DNA of 23,540 nucleotides from JBAWYM01 sp037143575 (GCA_037143575.1 JBAWYM010000028.1:1-23540); one strand, 5' to 3'. Positions 15,812-22,584 are shown, counted from the first letter of the stretch. Numbers and translations: made by a program. Notes: generated by a model not told the origin, from the sequence alone.

Positions 15812-16522
15812 ATGCGCACCCGTCTCCTCTCCAGTATCTTCATTCTGTCGCTCCTAGTCCTCCCAGTCGTAGGATTCACTCAGGCTTCGTCCAGCGAAGG
15901 GCCCGCAACGACTCAGCAGGAGGAAGTGCAAGGGAAAGCCATTCTGGATCGATTGCAGAGTAAGCAGGTGACGTGCAGCACCATTTCCGAGAGTGATTTC
16001 GAGCTCATCGGCGAGTATGCGATGGGGCAGATGCTGGGCGATGGCCATGAAGCCATGAACCAGCGCGCACAACAGATGATGGGGCAGTCGGGAGAAACGC
16101 AGATGCATATCACGATGGGCAAGCGCCTGAGTGAATGTTTCGCGGATGCGGTATTTCCCCGCGGGATGATGGGCATGATGACGGGTTTGGGCATTGCCGA
16201 TGGTGCTGACTACGACAACAGTTTCTCGATGATGGGAAGAGGGCGCAGCTTTGGGAATGGCGCAGATACGACGTCTCCCCGTGGTCCACTTTCTATGATG
16301 CACTACGGTTACACTGGATATGGATTCTTCGGTCCGGTGATGATGATTCTGTGGTGGTTGATCATTATTGGACTCATCATCATTCTCATTCGTTGGTTGC
16401 GCGGGAGCCACACTGGAACATTCGCGAAGCACAGCCACGCACTCACAATCCTCAGAGAGCGCTACGCGAAGGGAGAGATCGACAAGAAGGAATTTGATGA
16501 GAGCAGGAAGGATCTGGAGTGA
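15812..16522 (+). CDS. Met-rich exported/membrane protein with C-terminal SHOCT domain
   Basis: A 236-residue protein. A signal peptide or anchor spans 1-25 (RTRLLSSIFILSLLVLPVVG). An outside domain follows (about 40-130) with C55, C109 and many Met: YAMGQMLGDGHEAMNQRAQQ, MMGQSGETQMHITMGKR, RGMMGMMTGLG. A second Met/Gly patch precedes a transmembrane helix (about 172-195). The cytoplasmic tail is a SHOCT domain (208-236, LTILRERYAKGEIDKKEFDE). Met- and His-rich outside segments are typical of copper-handling proteins, which fits the CsoR-type regulator two genes upstream; copper binding is an inference. Similar GE.QMHI.MG.R domains occur in other CPR proteins as I recall them. A TTG start at 15788 is possible, but the ATG at 15812 gives the clean signal peptide. 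Confidence 0.82.
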   Translation: MRTRLLSSIFILSLLVLPVVGFTQASSSEGPATTQQEEVQGKAILDRLQSKQVTCSTISESDFELIGEYAMGQMLGDGHEAMNQRAQQMMGQSGETQMHITMGKRLSECFADAVFPRGMMGMMTGLGIADGADYDNSFSMMGRGRSFGNGADTTSPRGPLSMMHYGYTGYGFFGPVMMILWWLIIIGLIIILIRWLRGSHTGTFAKHSHALTILRERYAKGEIDKKEFDESRKDLE

Positions 16523-16573
16523 CAGAACCATCGAGCGTGACATTCGCTGGTCCGATGATTAGTCTGGTCACTG

Positions 16574-17467
16574 ATGATTCTGCAGAAAGCTCTTCGATCG
16601 GCGCTCGTTTCCATTTTCCTGACGTCATCGTTGACTGCATGCGCAGCAGGAAGCCAAGCGAAGCTCATCCCCAATCCTTTCGTGGAGCCGTCAGGGCAAG
16701 TGCAGACCACTTCCCAGAAATCTTCCGTTGTCAGAGCACAATCGTCCTCAGTACCGAAAGCATCCATCGGAAGCTCCTCATCAGCTATCGCCCGCCTCAC
16801 AGCGGTCCGTATTCCGATTCTCGTTTACCATCACCTCCGGTCCACCAAGGGTTACCCCAAATCGACGTGGAGCTACAAGATGTCGGTTTCGCCTGATATT
16901 TTCGAAAAACAAATGCAGTGGATTGCCGATCATGGCTACCAGACGATCGATCTGGATACTGCAGCCGCCATCCTGAAAGGGGAGCAGGTAGGACTCGCCA
17001 AGCCCATCATCATTACTTTCGATGATAACAATTCCACGCAGTACACGGTGGGTGTTCCGATCCTCATGAAGTACAAGCAGATGGCGGTTTTCTACCTTAT
17101 TTCCAGCCGGCTCGAGAACAAGAGCTTCATTTCAGCTGATCAGGTTCGAGAGATGTCGCGCCTGGGAATGGACATCGAATCACACACCGTTTCGCATGCC
17201 ATGCTCACTAATCTTTCACTCAAGGCGATGGATGCGCAATTAGCGGAGAGCAGGCGTGTGCTCGAGGAGCTGATCGGTAAGCCCGTACGGCATCTCTCCT
17301 ATCCGCTCACTACGTCCAATGCGACGGTCCGGACGCACACGGAGAAGGCTGGCTACATCACCGGAACCATCATGGATCCGCGCGTCGCCACGCCCAAGGA
17401 TTCGCTCTTCAAGCTCCCGCGCATCATGATGATCGATACGACGGATCTGAAGAAGGTATTGCCGTGA
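16574..17467 (+). CDS. Lipoprotein with polysaccharide deacetylase (NodB) domain
   Basis: A 297-residue lipoprotein. The signal peptide ends in lipobox LTAC with Cys23 as the lipid-bearing residue. A Ser/Gln-rich linker (about 40-75) leads to a NodB-type domain from IPILVYHHL (80-88). The metal-binding set is Asp150-Asp151 (ITFDDNN instead of the common TFDDG), His204 and His208 (ESHTVSH). HLSYPLTTSN takes the place of the usual YPFG. These enzymes remove acetyl groups from N-acetylglucosamine in peptidoglycan or other glycans at the cell surface. The DDNN and YPLTTS changes mean the activity may be altered. It lies 51 bp after the Met-rich gene in the same direction and probably closes that operon. 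Confidence 0.88.
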   Translation: MILQKALRSALVSIFLTSSLTACAAGSQAKLIPNPFVEPSGQVQTTSQKSSVVRAQSSSVPKASIGSSSSAIARLTAVRIPILVYHHLRSTKGYPKSTWSYKMSVSPDIFEKQMQWIADHGYQTIDLDTAAAILKGEQVGLAKPIIITFDDNNSTQYTVGVPILMKYKQMAVFYLISSRLENKSFISADQVREMSRLGMDIESHTVSHAMLTNLSLKAMDAQLAESRRVLEELIGKPVRHLSYPLTTSNATVRTHTEKAGYITGTIMDPRVATPKDSLFKLPRIMMIDTTDLKKVLP

Positions 17468-17534
17468 GGGATAATGCTTTTTGACAATTTATTCACTGGA
17501 ATGATTATTATTGTTCATTATTTCATTCCTGAGC

Positions 17535-17552
17535 GCACCCCTCCGAGGGTGC
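17535..17552. terminator. GCACCC/GGGTGC hairpin after the deacetylase gene
   Basis: GCACCC (17535-17540) and GGGTGC (17547-17552) are a perfect 6-bp stem around CTCCGA, followed by ATTTG. It could end the csoR-trxA transcript, or be a half unit of the REP family that uses the same arms at 10708-10749. The U run is weak. Confidence 0.4.
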
Positions 17553-17584
17553 ATTTGAGGGGTAAGCGCGGGCTGCGAAGATAA

Positions 17585-17613
17585 TTGATAATAAGACACT
17601 AAAATGATATAAT
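17585..17613 (+). promoter_or_regulatory. Strong promoter giving a leaderless mRNA
   Basis: TTGATA (17585-17590), exactly 17 bp, then TATAAT (17608-17613), then 7 nt (ATCAAGT) and the ATG at 17621. It is the clearest sigma70 promoter in the window, and transcription would begin at or one base from the start codon. Confidence 0.75.
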
Positions 17614-17620
17614 ATCAAGT

Positions 17621-18355
17621 ATGCAGATCGAAACGGAACTGCTTTCTGAAAATGAATCTCGGGATGCTCAGCCATCGGTCCCCGGTGATTCCATTGAGCA
17701 CATTCAGAGCGAAGTAAGGAACCAGATTCCTTTTGATTGTTCAAAAATTGTTGCACAATGGAATGCTGATTCTCAGTATCACATTGAATCGCAAGGTGAG
17801 GCACCGTTCGTGGTTATTCTTGGTGAGAGTCATGACGATAAAGTGGAAATGCAAAAACAAGAAGAGCTCATTGCGGCATTGAATTCCGATTATGTTCTGC
17901 ATGAATTCGGGGGTGCTTTCCAATATTCTTCGTCACTGCAATATTGGGGAGAGCAAGCCGGCAGAGGAGTTAGTCCGAATGATTCCCCAGGCGTTCCGCG
18001 ACGCTTCGTAGAGCTCGCAAATGAGAAAGGGTTTGATATTATCGGCTGTGATTTAACACAAATGGAGCAAGACAGGAGTACAGAAAGGCGAAAGAAAGCA
18101 CGTGGTGAATCATATGATAAGAACAGAGCTGGATTATATTTTTTTGATGATGAATCGATCGCTGCTCGAGATGTTCACATGGCAGAGAAGATTGCGTACT
18201 ATCGTAAACTGTCGAATAAGCCGATTGTTGTCATATTAGGTGCGCGCCACGGTCGTAATATTCTGAGTCAGAATCTTCTTGCCCAGAAAAAAATTGGCTG
18301 CATTCTTATCGACCAGTTGGAAAAGAAAGAACGGGAGCAAGTTTCGAGTAATTGA
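17621..18355 (+). CDS. Tiki/ChaN/EreA-like superfamily protein, putative hydrolase
   Basis: A 244-residue protein without signal peptide or membrane helix. The residues that define the TraB/Tiki/ChaN/erythromycin-esterase-like fold appear in order: VVILGESHDD (64-73, Gly-Glu-x-His), YVLHEFGG (91-98, His94-Glu95), GFDIIGCDL (137-144), an ARDVHMAEKI helix (182-191, Arg183) and VVILGARHG (203-211, His210). Members include metal-dependent proteases, haem-binding ChaN and esterases, so the substrate is open. The region between, KNRAGLYFFDDESI, is not typical. It stands alone with its own strong promoter, and its AT-rich coding contrasts with both neighbours, which fits recent gain. The family call rests on recalled motifs. 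Confidence 0.7.
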   Translation: MQIETELLSENESRDAQPSVPGDSIEHIQSEVRNQIPFDCSKIVAQWNADSQYHIESQGEAPFVVILGESHDDKVEMQKQEELIAALNSDYVLHEFGGAFQYSSSLQYWGEQAGRGVSPNDSPGVPRRFVELANEKGFDIIGCDLTQMEQDRSTERRKKARGESYDKNRAGLYFFDDESIAARDVHMAEKIAYYRKLSNKPIVVILGARHGRNILSQNLLAQKKIGCILIDQLEKKEREQVSSN

Positions 18356-18479
18356 ATCAAGTCTACAGAAGTCATTGATGTACCCTTTTGTTGGTATAGA
18401 CAATCCAGAGGTTACCTTAAAGGAATTTTCTGTTTATGTTCCATTGTTTCATCGTTTCGAAATTTTAATTCATTAACGG

Positions 18480-18631
18480 CTCAGCAGCACCCGTCCTCGG
18501 GTGCGGGCAGCATCAGGAATCCAGTTGAAAATGGGCTTTGTCACTTCGAAGCCGCACCCACAGTTCGTCCCGGCTCACTGTAAACTCCGGGGAGCTGCTG
18601 GGTTTCTTCAATGAGGACGTGTGCTGCTGAG
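18480..18631. repeat. 152-bp element with 19-bp terminal inverted repeats
   Basis: CTCAGCAGCACCCGTCCTC (18480-18498) and its reverse complement at 18613-18631 differ at one base. Inside are a GCACCCG/CGGGTGC hairpin (18487-18504) and a REP core TTCGTCCCGGCTCA (18564-18577) with the flanking blocks of 10708-10749. This is a MITE-like composite; no reading frame. It occupies half of the 319-bp gap 18356-18674; the AT-rich other half shows nothing I recognise. Confidence 0.75.
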
Positions 18632-18662
18632 TCATGATTTTCCCTTCCTCCCCAAAAGGGAC

Positions 18663-18668
18663 TAGAGT
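18663..18668 (+). promoter_or_regulatory. -10-like box 6 nt before the NYN gene
   Basis: TAGAGT, then AGCCCC, then ATG at 18675. The match to TATAAT is 4 of 6 and no -35 is evident, but the spacing repeats that of the other leaderless candidates. Confidence 0.35.
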
Positions 18669-18674
18669 AGCCCC

Positions 18675-19538
18675 ATGCCTCACTCACTCGACAACGAACG
18701 CAATCTCGCGATCTTCATCGATCTGGAGAATCTCGCTCTCGGGTTCCAAAATCAGAAGAAGGGAACGTTCGATATCACCAAGGTTCTGGAACGTTTACTC
18801 GAGAAGGGGAAGCTCATCGTGAAGAAGGCGTACGCCGACTGGAGCCGGTTCCCTGCCTACACCACGCCCTTCCACGAAGCGGCTATTGAATTGATCGAGA
18901 TCCCGGTTCGCCACATGACCGGCAAGAACTCCGCCGATATTCGCATGGTGGTGGATGCGATGGATCTGGCCTGGAGTAAGCCGCACATCGATACGTTCGT
19001 GATCGTCTCGGGCGACAGCGATTTCTCACCGCTCGTGAGCAAACTCAAGGAGAACGGCAAGCATGTCATCGGTATAAGCATCCGCGGTTCTACATCAGAA
19101 TTGCTGGCGGATAACTGCGACGAATTCATCTACTACGAGGATCTGGAGCGGCAGGAGGATGAGCGTGCTGTCGTTTCGAAATTGGAAGTCCCTCTCTCCG
19201 AGAAGAAGATCGAGGCGTTCGCTTTGCTCCTCGACGCCTGTGCCGCACTGCGACGGGAGAATCACGAAATGCTCTTCGCTTCTCTGATCAAGGAAACGAT
19301 GAAGCGCAAGAAACCTTCGTTCGACGAGAGCTACTACGGTTACAAGAGCTTCACCCACATGCTGGAGGACGCCAAGAAGCTGAAGATCCTGGAGATCGAG
19401 CGGGAGCCCAGGAGCGGGACCTACGTGGTTACACGGTTTGGCGAACAGCAAATGGCCGTGACACCCGTTGCACTGGCAGCACCTGTGGTTGTGGCGAAAT
19501 CCGGACTGAGGCCGCAGCAGAGAAGGAGGAGGAGGTGA
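18675..19538 (+). CDS. NYN-domain (LabA/DUF88) protein with C-terminal OST-HTH/LOTUS domain
   Basis: A 287-residue cytoplasmic protein. The NYN (PIN-like) nuclease domain covers about 8-155, with FIDLENL (Asp16, Asn19), SADIRMVVDAMD (Asp88, Asp94) and VSGDSDFSPLV (Asp114, Asp116) forming the usual acidic, Mg-binding site; GISIRGSTSELLADNCDEFIY is the normal domain end. After a charged linker comes an OST-HTH/LOTUS domain (about 178-255: LLDACAALRR, SFDESYYGYKSFTHMLEDAK, SGTYVVTRFG), a fold that binds RNA, including G-rich RNA. The tail ends in five Arg. The pairing suggests an RNase or RNA-binding regulator, the same layout as in eukaryotic MARF1-type proteins and many bacterial homologues. 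All metal-binding acids are kept, so it may be active. Confidence 0.9.
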   Translation: MPHSLDNERNLAIFIDLENLALGFQNQKKGTFDITKVLERLLEKGKLIVKKAYADWSRFPAYTTPFHEAAIELIEIPVRHMTGKNSADIRMVVDAMDLAWSKPHIDTFVIVSGDSDFSPLVSKLKENGKHVIGISIRGSTSELLADNCDEFIYYEDLERQEDERAVVSKLEVPLSEKKIEAFALLLDACAALRRENHEMLFASLIKETMKRKKPSFDESYYGYKSFTHMLEDAKKLKILEIEREPRSGTYVVTRFGEQQMAVTPVALAAPVVVAKSGLRPQQRRRRR

Positions 19539-19572
19539 GCATTCTTCTTTAAAGCATAATTGAACAACAGAG

Positions 19573-19650
19573 TGTCATGGTGAGCCGCGTCGAACCATGA
19601 CATTAGGCGCCGAAAAAATTGTCGCAGTTCGACGCGGCTCACTGTGACAA
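19573..19650. repeat. Inverted pair of REP hairpins (BIME-like)
   Basis: The first unit (19573-19602) has arms TGTCATG/CATGACA around GTGAGCCGCGTCGAAC. The second unit (19619-19650) has arms TTGTC/GACAA around GTTCGACGCGGCTCAC, the exact reverse complement of the first core. The two hairpins thus face each other across a 16-nt spacer between convergent gene ends. The TGTCATGG arm also occurs inside the element at 5476-5595. Confidence 0.8.
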
Positions 19651-19670
19651 ATATTCTATCTTCATTTTGA

Positions 19671-19931
19671 TTACGCAGCCCTCATCACCGCCGTCCCCGG
19701 TGCCCACACGCAGCCATTTTTGCATTTGCCGCAGTACTGCTTGCCGTACTCATGCTGCACGCCTTCCGTGCAGAGCGCCCCGCAGCAATCCGATCGCATG
19801 TGCGACCGCTGCTCTGTGGTGATCACCATATTCTTCACGCGGTCCTTGATATGGATGCGGCAGTAGGATTTGCCGTGCGTAGGAGTGGTGCAGCCGTCGA
19901 CGAGGCAATTTTTGTGCTGAGGGGAGTACAT
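19671..19931 (-). CDS. Small Cys-rich zinc-ribbon-like protein
   Basis: An 86-residue protein with two metal-binding clusters. The first is Cys9-x4-Cys14-x9-Cys24-x2-His27 (NCLVDGCTTPTHGKSYCRIH), a pattern common in small phage and bacterial zinc fingers. The second is Cys49-Cys50-x3-Cys54...Cys67-x2-Cys70-x3-Cys74, which could form a zinc ribbon. The first reading frame begins at 20054, but the upstream 41 residues are of no recognisable kind and lie in a weakly coding AT-rich stretch, so the ATG at 19931 is used. The function is unknown; binding to nucleic acid or a protein partner is possible. It converges on the NYN gene, with a REP pair between them. Confidence 0.75.
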   Translation of the reverse strand: MYSPQHKNCLVDGCTTPTHGKSYCRIHIKDRVKNMVITTEQRSHMRSDCCGALCTEGVQHEYGKQYCGKCKNGCVWAPGTAVMRAA

Positions 19932-20069
19932 AGACGATGAGGAAAAGAGGGCAGAGGTAAGATGCGTAGAATACGCTTTTGTAGAGCGGATAACAATGAA
20001 AATGGCATGATAGTTAAAGATACGGTGGAGGGTGTTGTAATCAGGGCTGAACACTTGTTATACCGAGAC

Positions 20070-20111
20070 CCCTTCGAGACGTCGCGCTGCGGCGCTCCTC
20101 CTCAGGGTGAC
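20070..20111. repeat. REP-like unit downstream of terC
   Basis: CCTTCGAGACG, GCGCTGCGGCGCTC and CTCAGGGTGAC follow one another just beyond the terC stop. The GCGCTGCGGCGC part is the reverse complement of GCGCCGCAGCGC near the right end of the window (23511-23522). The 182-bp gap 19932-20113 holds no other feature I can name. Confidence 0.5.
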
Positions 20112-20113
20112 TT

Positions 20114-21034
20114 CTATATCTTCTTCGGAAAGATCACCGAAAGCACGAGAGACCCCAGCAGACAGGACATGACGATTACGAAGGACACTCCCGAGGAGAT
20201 GTGGATCCCGAAGAGCACGAGCAGCATTTTGGCACCAATGGCGAAGAGAACGAGGGAGAGGCCTTTCTGCAGGTGGTGGAAGCGGTTGATCACGGCTTCG
20301 AGCAGGAAGAACATTGCCCGCAGTCCCAGGATGGCGAAGATATTGGAGGTGTAGACCACGAAGGGATCTTGGGAGATGGAGAAGGCTGCGGGGAGGGAAT
20401 CGATGGCGAACACGAGATCCGTCCATTCGATGAGGATCATCACGAGGAAGAGGCTGGTGAAGAACAGCTTGCCATTCTCCCGCACGAGAAACTTCCCCTG
20501 ATGATGATTAGAGCTGAAATGCAGAAGCCGGTGGGCCAGGCGGTAGATCGCGCTGTGGCGAAAGTCGACGTGCTCTTCCTTCTTATCGAAGAAGAGCTTG
20601 ATGCCGGTGTAGATCAGGATGGCGCCGAAGATGTACAGAATCCAGCTGAATTGCGCCACAACTACAGACCCCAGCCCGATGAAGAGCGCGCGGAGAATGA
20701 GCGCGCCGAGGATTCCGTAGAAGAGGATGCGGTGCTGGTACTTCTGCTCTACGTTGAAGAAGTTGAAGAGCAGGAGGATCACGAAGAGATTATCTACAGA
20801 GAGCATCTTCTCCGTCGCGTAGGCACTGAGGAATTCCACAGCCTTGGTCCCGTCATAAAAATAGGCGATACATCCGGCGAAGATCAGGGAGATCGTGACC
20901 CAGAAAGCGCTCTGCCATGCGGCGGCACGGATCGAAATGGTGTGAGCCTTTTTATTTAGAAATCCCAGATCGATGATCAGGAACAGAACGATGATGATGC
21001 CGAAGGAGAGTTCGAGGAGATGGCGGGGAGACAT
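20114..21034 (-). CDS. TerC family integral membrane protein
   Basis: A 306-residue membrane protein with about nine helices. The TerC signature is EKMLSVDNLFVILLLF (75-90) with its conserved Glu, Asp and Asn in the membrane, repeated in the second half as IEWTDLVFAIDSLPAAFSISQDPFVVYTSNIFAILGLRAMFFLL. Members are linked to tellurite resistance and to manganese export or loading of exported enzymes with metal; the acidic membrane residues needed for that are kept. A central loop (FDKKEEHVDFRHSAIYRLAHRLLHFSSNHH) is His-rich. The frame extends to 21232, but that part is translated repeat DNA (21090-21208), so the ATG at 21034 (MSPRHLLELSFG) is used. A weak CATTAT lies 7 nt before it. Confidence 0.93.
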   Translation of the reverse strand: MSPRHLLELSFGIIIVLFLIIDLGFLNKKAHTISIRAAAWQSAFWVTISLIFAGCIAYFYDGTKAVEFLSAYATEKMLSVDNLFVILLLFNFFNVEQKYQHRILFYGILGALILRALFIGLGSVVVAQFSWILYIFGAILIYTGIKLFFDKKEEHVDFRHSAIYRLAHRLLHFSSNHHQGKFLVRENGKLFFTSLFLVMILIEWTDLVFAIDSLPAAFSISQDPFVVYTSNIFAILGLRAMFFLLEAVINRFHHLQKGLSLVLFAIGAKMLLVLFGIHISSGVSFVIVMSCLLGSLVLSVIFPKKI

Positions 21035-21089
21035 TATTGGGATAATGGGGAGAGACGATTGTTGCGGCAGAATAGCATTTATTCCTTTG

Positions 21090-21208
21090 GAGAGCAGGGA
21101 TACTTCCCTGCGGCTCGAAGACAAGAGGTTTTTCATGGAAGAATGTTCCTGATGCTTCCCGCAGGCAGGTATGCCTGCTCTCAAGAAGATGAGAAGTATC
21201 CCTGCTCT
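21090..21208. repeat. 119-bp element with 16-bp perfect terminal inverted repeats
   Basis: AGAGCAGGGATACTTC (21090-21105) and GAAGTATCCCTGCTCT (21193-21208) are exact reverse complements. Inside are nested arms (GCAGGGA..TCCCTGC, CCCTGCGG..CCGCAGG, GCAGGCAGGTATGCCTGC). It sits between terC and the C39-like gene and has no coding potential. Confidence 0.8.
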
Positions 21209-21221
21209 GCAATCGTTGGAA

Positions 21222-21977
21222 TCACCGTTCAATCACGATCGCCTTCTTCGGTCCCTCCGAGATCTTCTCCTTCGAAACGTTCCAGTCGTGGATGGCGTTC
21301 ATCAGGACATCGGTGCTGTACCAGAAGCTCTCACCCCGCTTCGTCCCCGGATCGTTGGTGATGAAGCCATCCTTGTTGAACCCCGTGACGACGAGCATGT
21401 GGTACCAAGGGCCGTCGCCACTGAAGAAGGGATTGCCTAGGAGACGACCGGCTGCAGGGATGATGATGGGATTGCCTGCGCGCAGTTCCCTTCGCAGTGC
21501 TTCGGCGGTGATCTCCGTGAGGATGCGTGAGCGGTAGCCGAAGAGGGACTGCGCGACGGATCCGAGCTCTGTTGCCGTGATGTCATCGGCGAATCCGTTG
21601 GCGCGTTCCCAAGTGATCATCAGCTGCAGTTCATCTTCGGCGGTTTGGAGCGGCAATGGCGTCCCCTCGAGGAAGTGGTGCACCATGATGAGCGACATTT
21701 CCTCGCACGCTTCTTCGTGCAGGGCATCCCATTTGGCGAAGGGAGCCTGAGGTGCGAAGGGGACCGTGATGAGGAGGCTTGCTGGTGCGGGAGCAGCCGC
21801 GGGAACAGAGGATGGTTTTTGCGTGATCGACGAATGGGCTGAAGAGGAGGCAGTTTTCTGCGGGTTCGTGACGATCACGTCAGGTGGTGAAAACGTCGGT
21901 TTGCGGGTGCAGGAACTGAGAAGAGACCCGAGTGTCAGCATGGTGAGGCCGATGATGACGAGGCGAGAGCGAAGCAT
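21222..21977 (-). CDS. Lipoprotein with C39-like peptidase domain
   Basis: A 251-residue lipoprotein. The signal peptide ends LLSSC (Cys23). A Ser/Pro/Ala-rich linker (about 40-66) leads to a peptidase C39-like domain from LLITVPFAPQAPFAKWDALHEEACEEMS (68-95). Cys91 is the nucleophile, preceded by the usual Glu-rich stretch; His193 (WYHMLVVTGF) and Asn208/Asp209 (FITNDPGT) complete the papain-like site. Members cut peptides or cross-links outside the cell, often in cell-wall or peptide processing. The substrate is unknown. It is transcribed towards terC, with the 119-bp element between, and has no Shine-Dalgarno sequence (CCTCCCTC before ATG). Confidence 0.9.
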   Translation of the reverse strand: MLRSRLVIIGLTMLTLGSLLSSCTRKPTFSPPDVIVTNPQKTASSSAHSSITQKPSSVPAAAPAPASLLITVPFAPQAPFAKWDALHEEACEEMSLIMVHHFLEGTPLPLQTAEDELQLMITWERANGFADDITATELGSVAQSLFGYRSRILTEITAEALRRELRAGNPIIIPAAGRLLGNPFFSGDGPWYHMLVVTGFNKDGFITNDPGTKRGESFWYSTDVLMNAIHDWNVSKEKISEGPKKAIVIER

Positions 21978-22093
21978 GAGGGAGGGTGATGTTAGCAGTG
22001 TGCCTCAGTGCAAGCCATCATTTCGTTATGCTTTACCCGGGTGGAACATCCCAAAATTCGTGAGAATAGTGCATGCATCACCCGGAACTTATC

Positions 22094-22099
22094 TACAAT
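22094..22099 (+). promoter_or_regulatory. -10 box 7 nt before the gene at 22107
   Basis: TACAAT (5 of 6 to consensus) is followed by ACGTGCT and the ATG. A good -35 is not seen at 16-18 bp. The spacing equals that of the strong promoter at 17585-17613. Confidence 0.5.
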
Positions 22100-22106
22100 A
22101 CGTGCT

Positions 22107-22436
22107 ATGAAAAGAGCTTGGGAATCTGCTGAGATCGAGCGGCATATTAATCAGATTTATAGAGCGCATAACAAAGCTATAGATAAAGCTGGTCTTACAC
22201 GGAAAAAAGCAAGAATCACCGATCAACAAATCACATTACTTGATTGTATTATGAACGTATTGAGTGATGGGAATGGTGCTGCGTTGTTCCGAGACATGTC
22301 CAGTGCAGCAAAGCGTCAGTTGGCCTCATTACTCCATAGTGGGCGCGCTCAGATTGCCTTACCTCAACAGGTAGTAGATCTGATCTGTCCTAAAAGGAGA
22401 ACAAAAGATGGTGCAGTCGATGATGAGCCTTCTTGA
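22107..22436 (+). CDS. Small hypothetical protein, helical
   Basis: A 109-residue protein of no family I recognise. It is helical and charged in the first half (WESAEIERHINQIYRAHNKAIDKAGLTRKKARITDQQ) and ends in a polar tail with basic PKRRTK followed by acidic DDEPS. There is no signal peptide or membrane segment and only two Cys. A longer frame from 22008 would add 33 residues, but the ATG at 22107 stands 7 nt after a good -10 box. The coding is AT-richer than in the C39 and TrmB genes on either side. The palindromic element at 22441-22546 begins 5 bp after its stop codon, the same arrangement as behind the toxin gene at 713. Confidence 0.65.
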   Translation: MKRAWESAEIERHINQIYRAHNKAIDKAGLTRKKARITDQQITLLDCIMNVLSDGNGAALFRDMSSAAKRQLASLLHSGRAQIALPQQVVDLICPKRRTKDGAVDDEPS

Positions 22437-22440
22437 TGAA

Positions 22441-22546
22441 AATTGTTTGAACCTTGATTCAAAGGATTGTAAGGATTACTTGATGGCGCTTAATCGAAGA
22501 ACATCATGAGAATCCGGTAATCCTTTGAATCAAGGTTCGGACAATT
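22441..22546. repeat. Palindromic repeat element (family A), complete copy
   Basis: GAACCTTGATTCAAAGGATT (22449-22468) has its exact reverse complement at 22519-22538, and AATTGT/ACAATT extends the ends to 22441 and 22546. The interior shares CATCAT and GAGAATCC with 714-805. It follows directly after the gene ending at 22436. It is not coding. Confidence 0.85.
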
Positions 22547-22584
22547 GCGCGAAGCACCGCGCGTTCAACATAGATAGATGCTAC

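Noticed and set aside
20201..20959. 252-codon plus-strand frame opposite terC
   Set aside because: The Glu/Asp-rich sequence is the shadow of a hydrophobic membrane protein on the other strand.
21035..21232. N-terminal extension of TerC
   Set aside because: It is translated from the 119-bp repeat element; TerC proteins start at the MSPRHLLEL helix.
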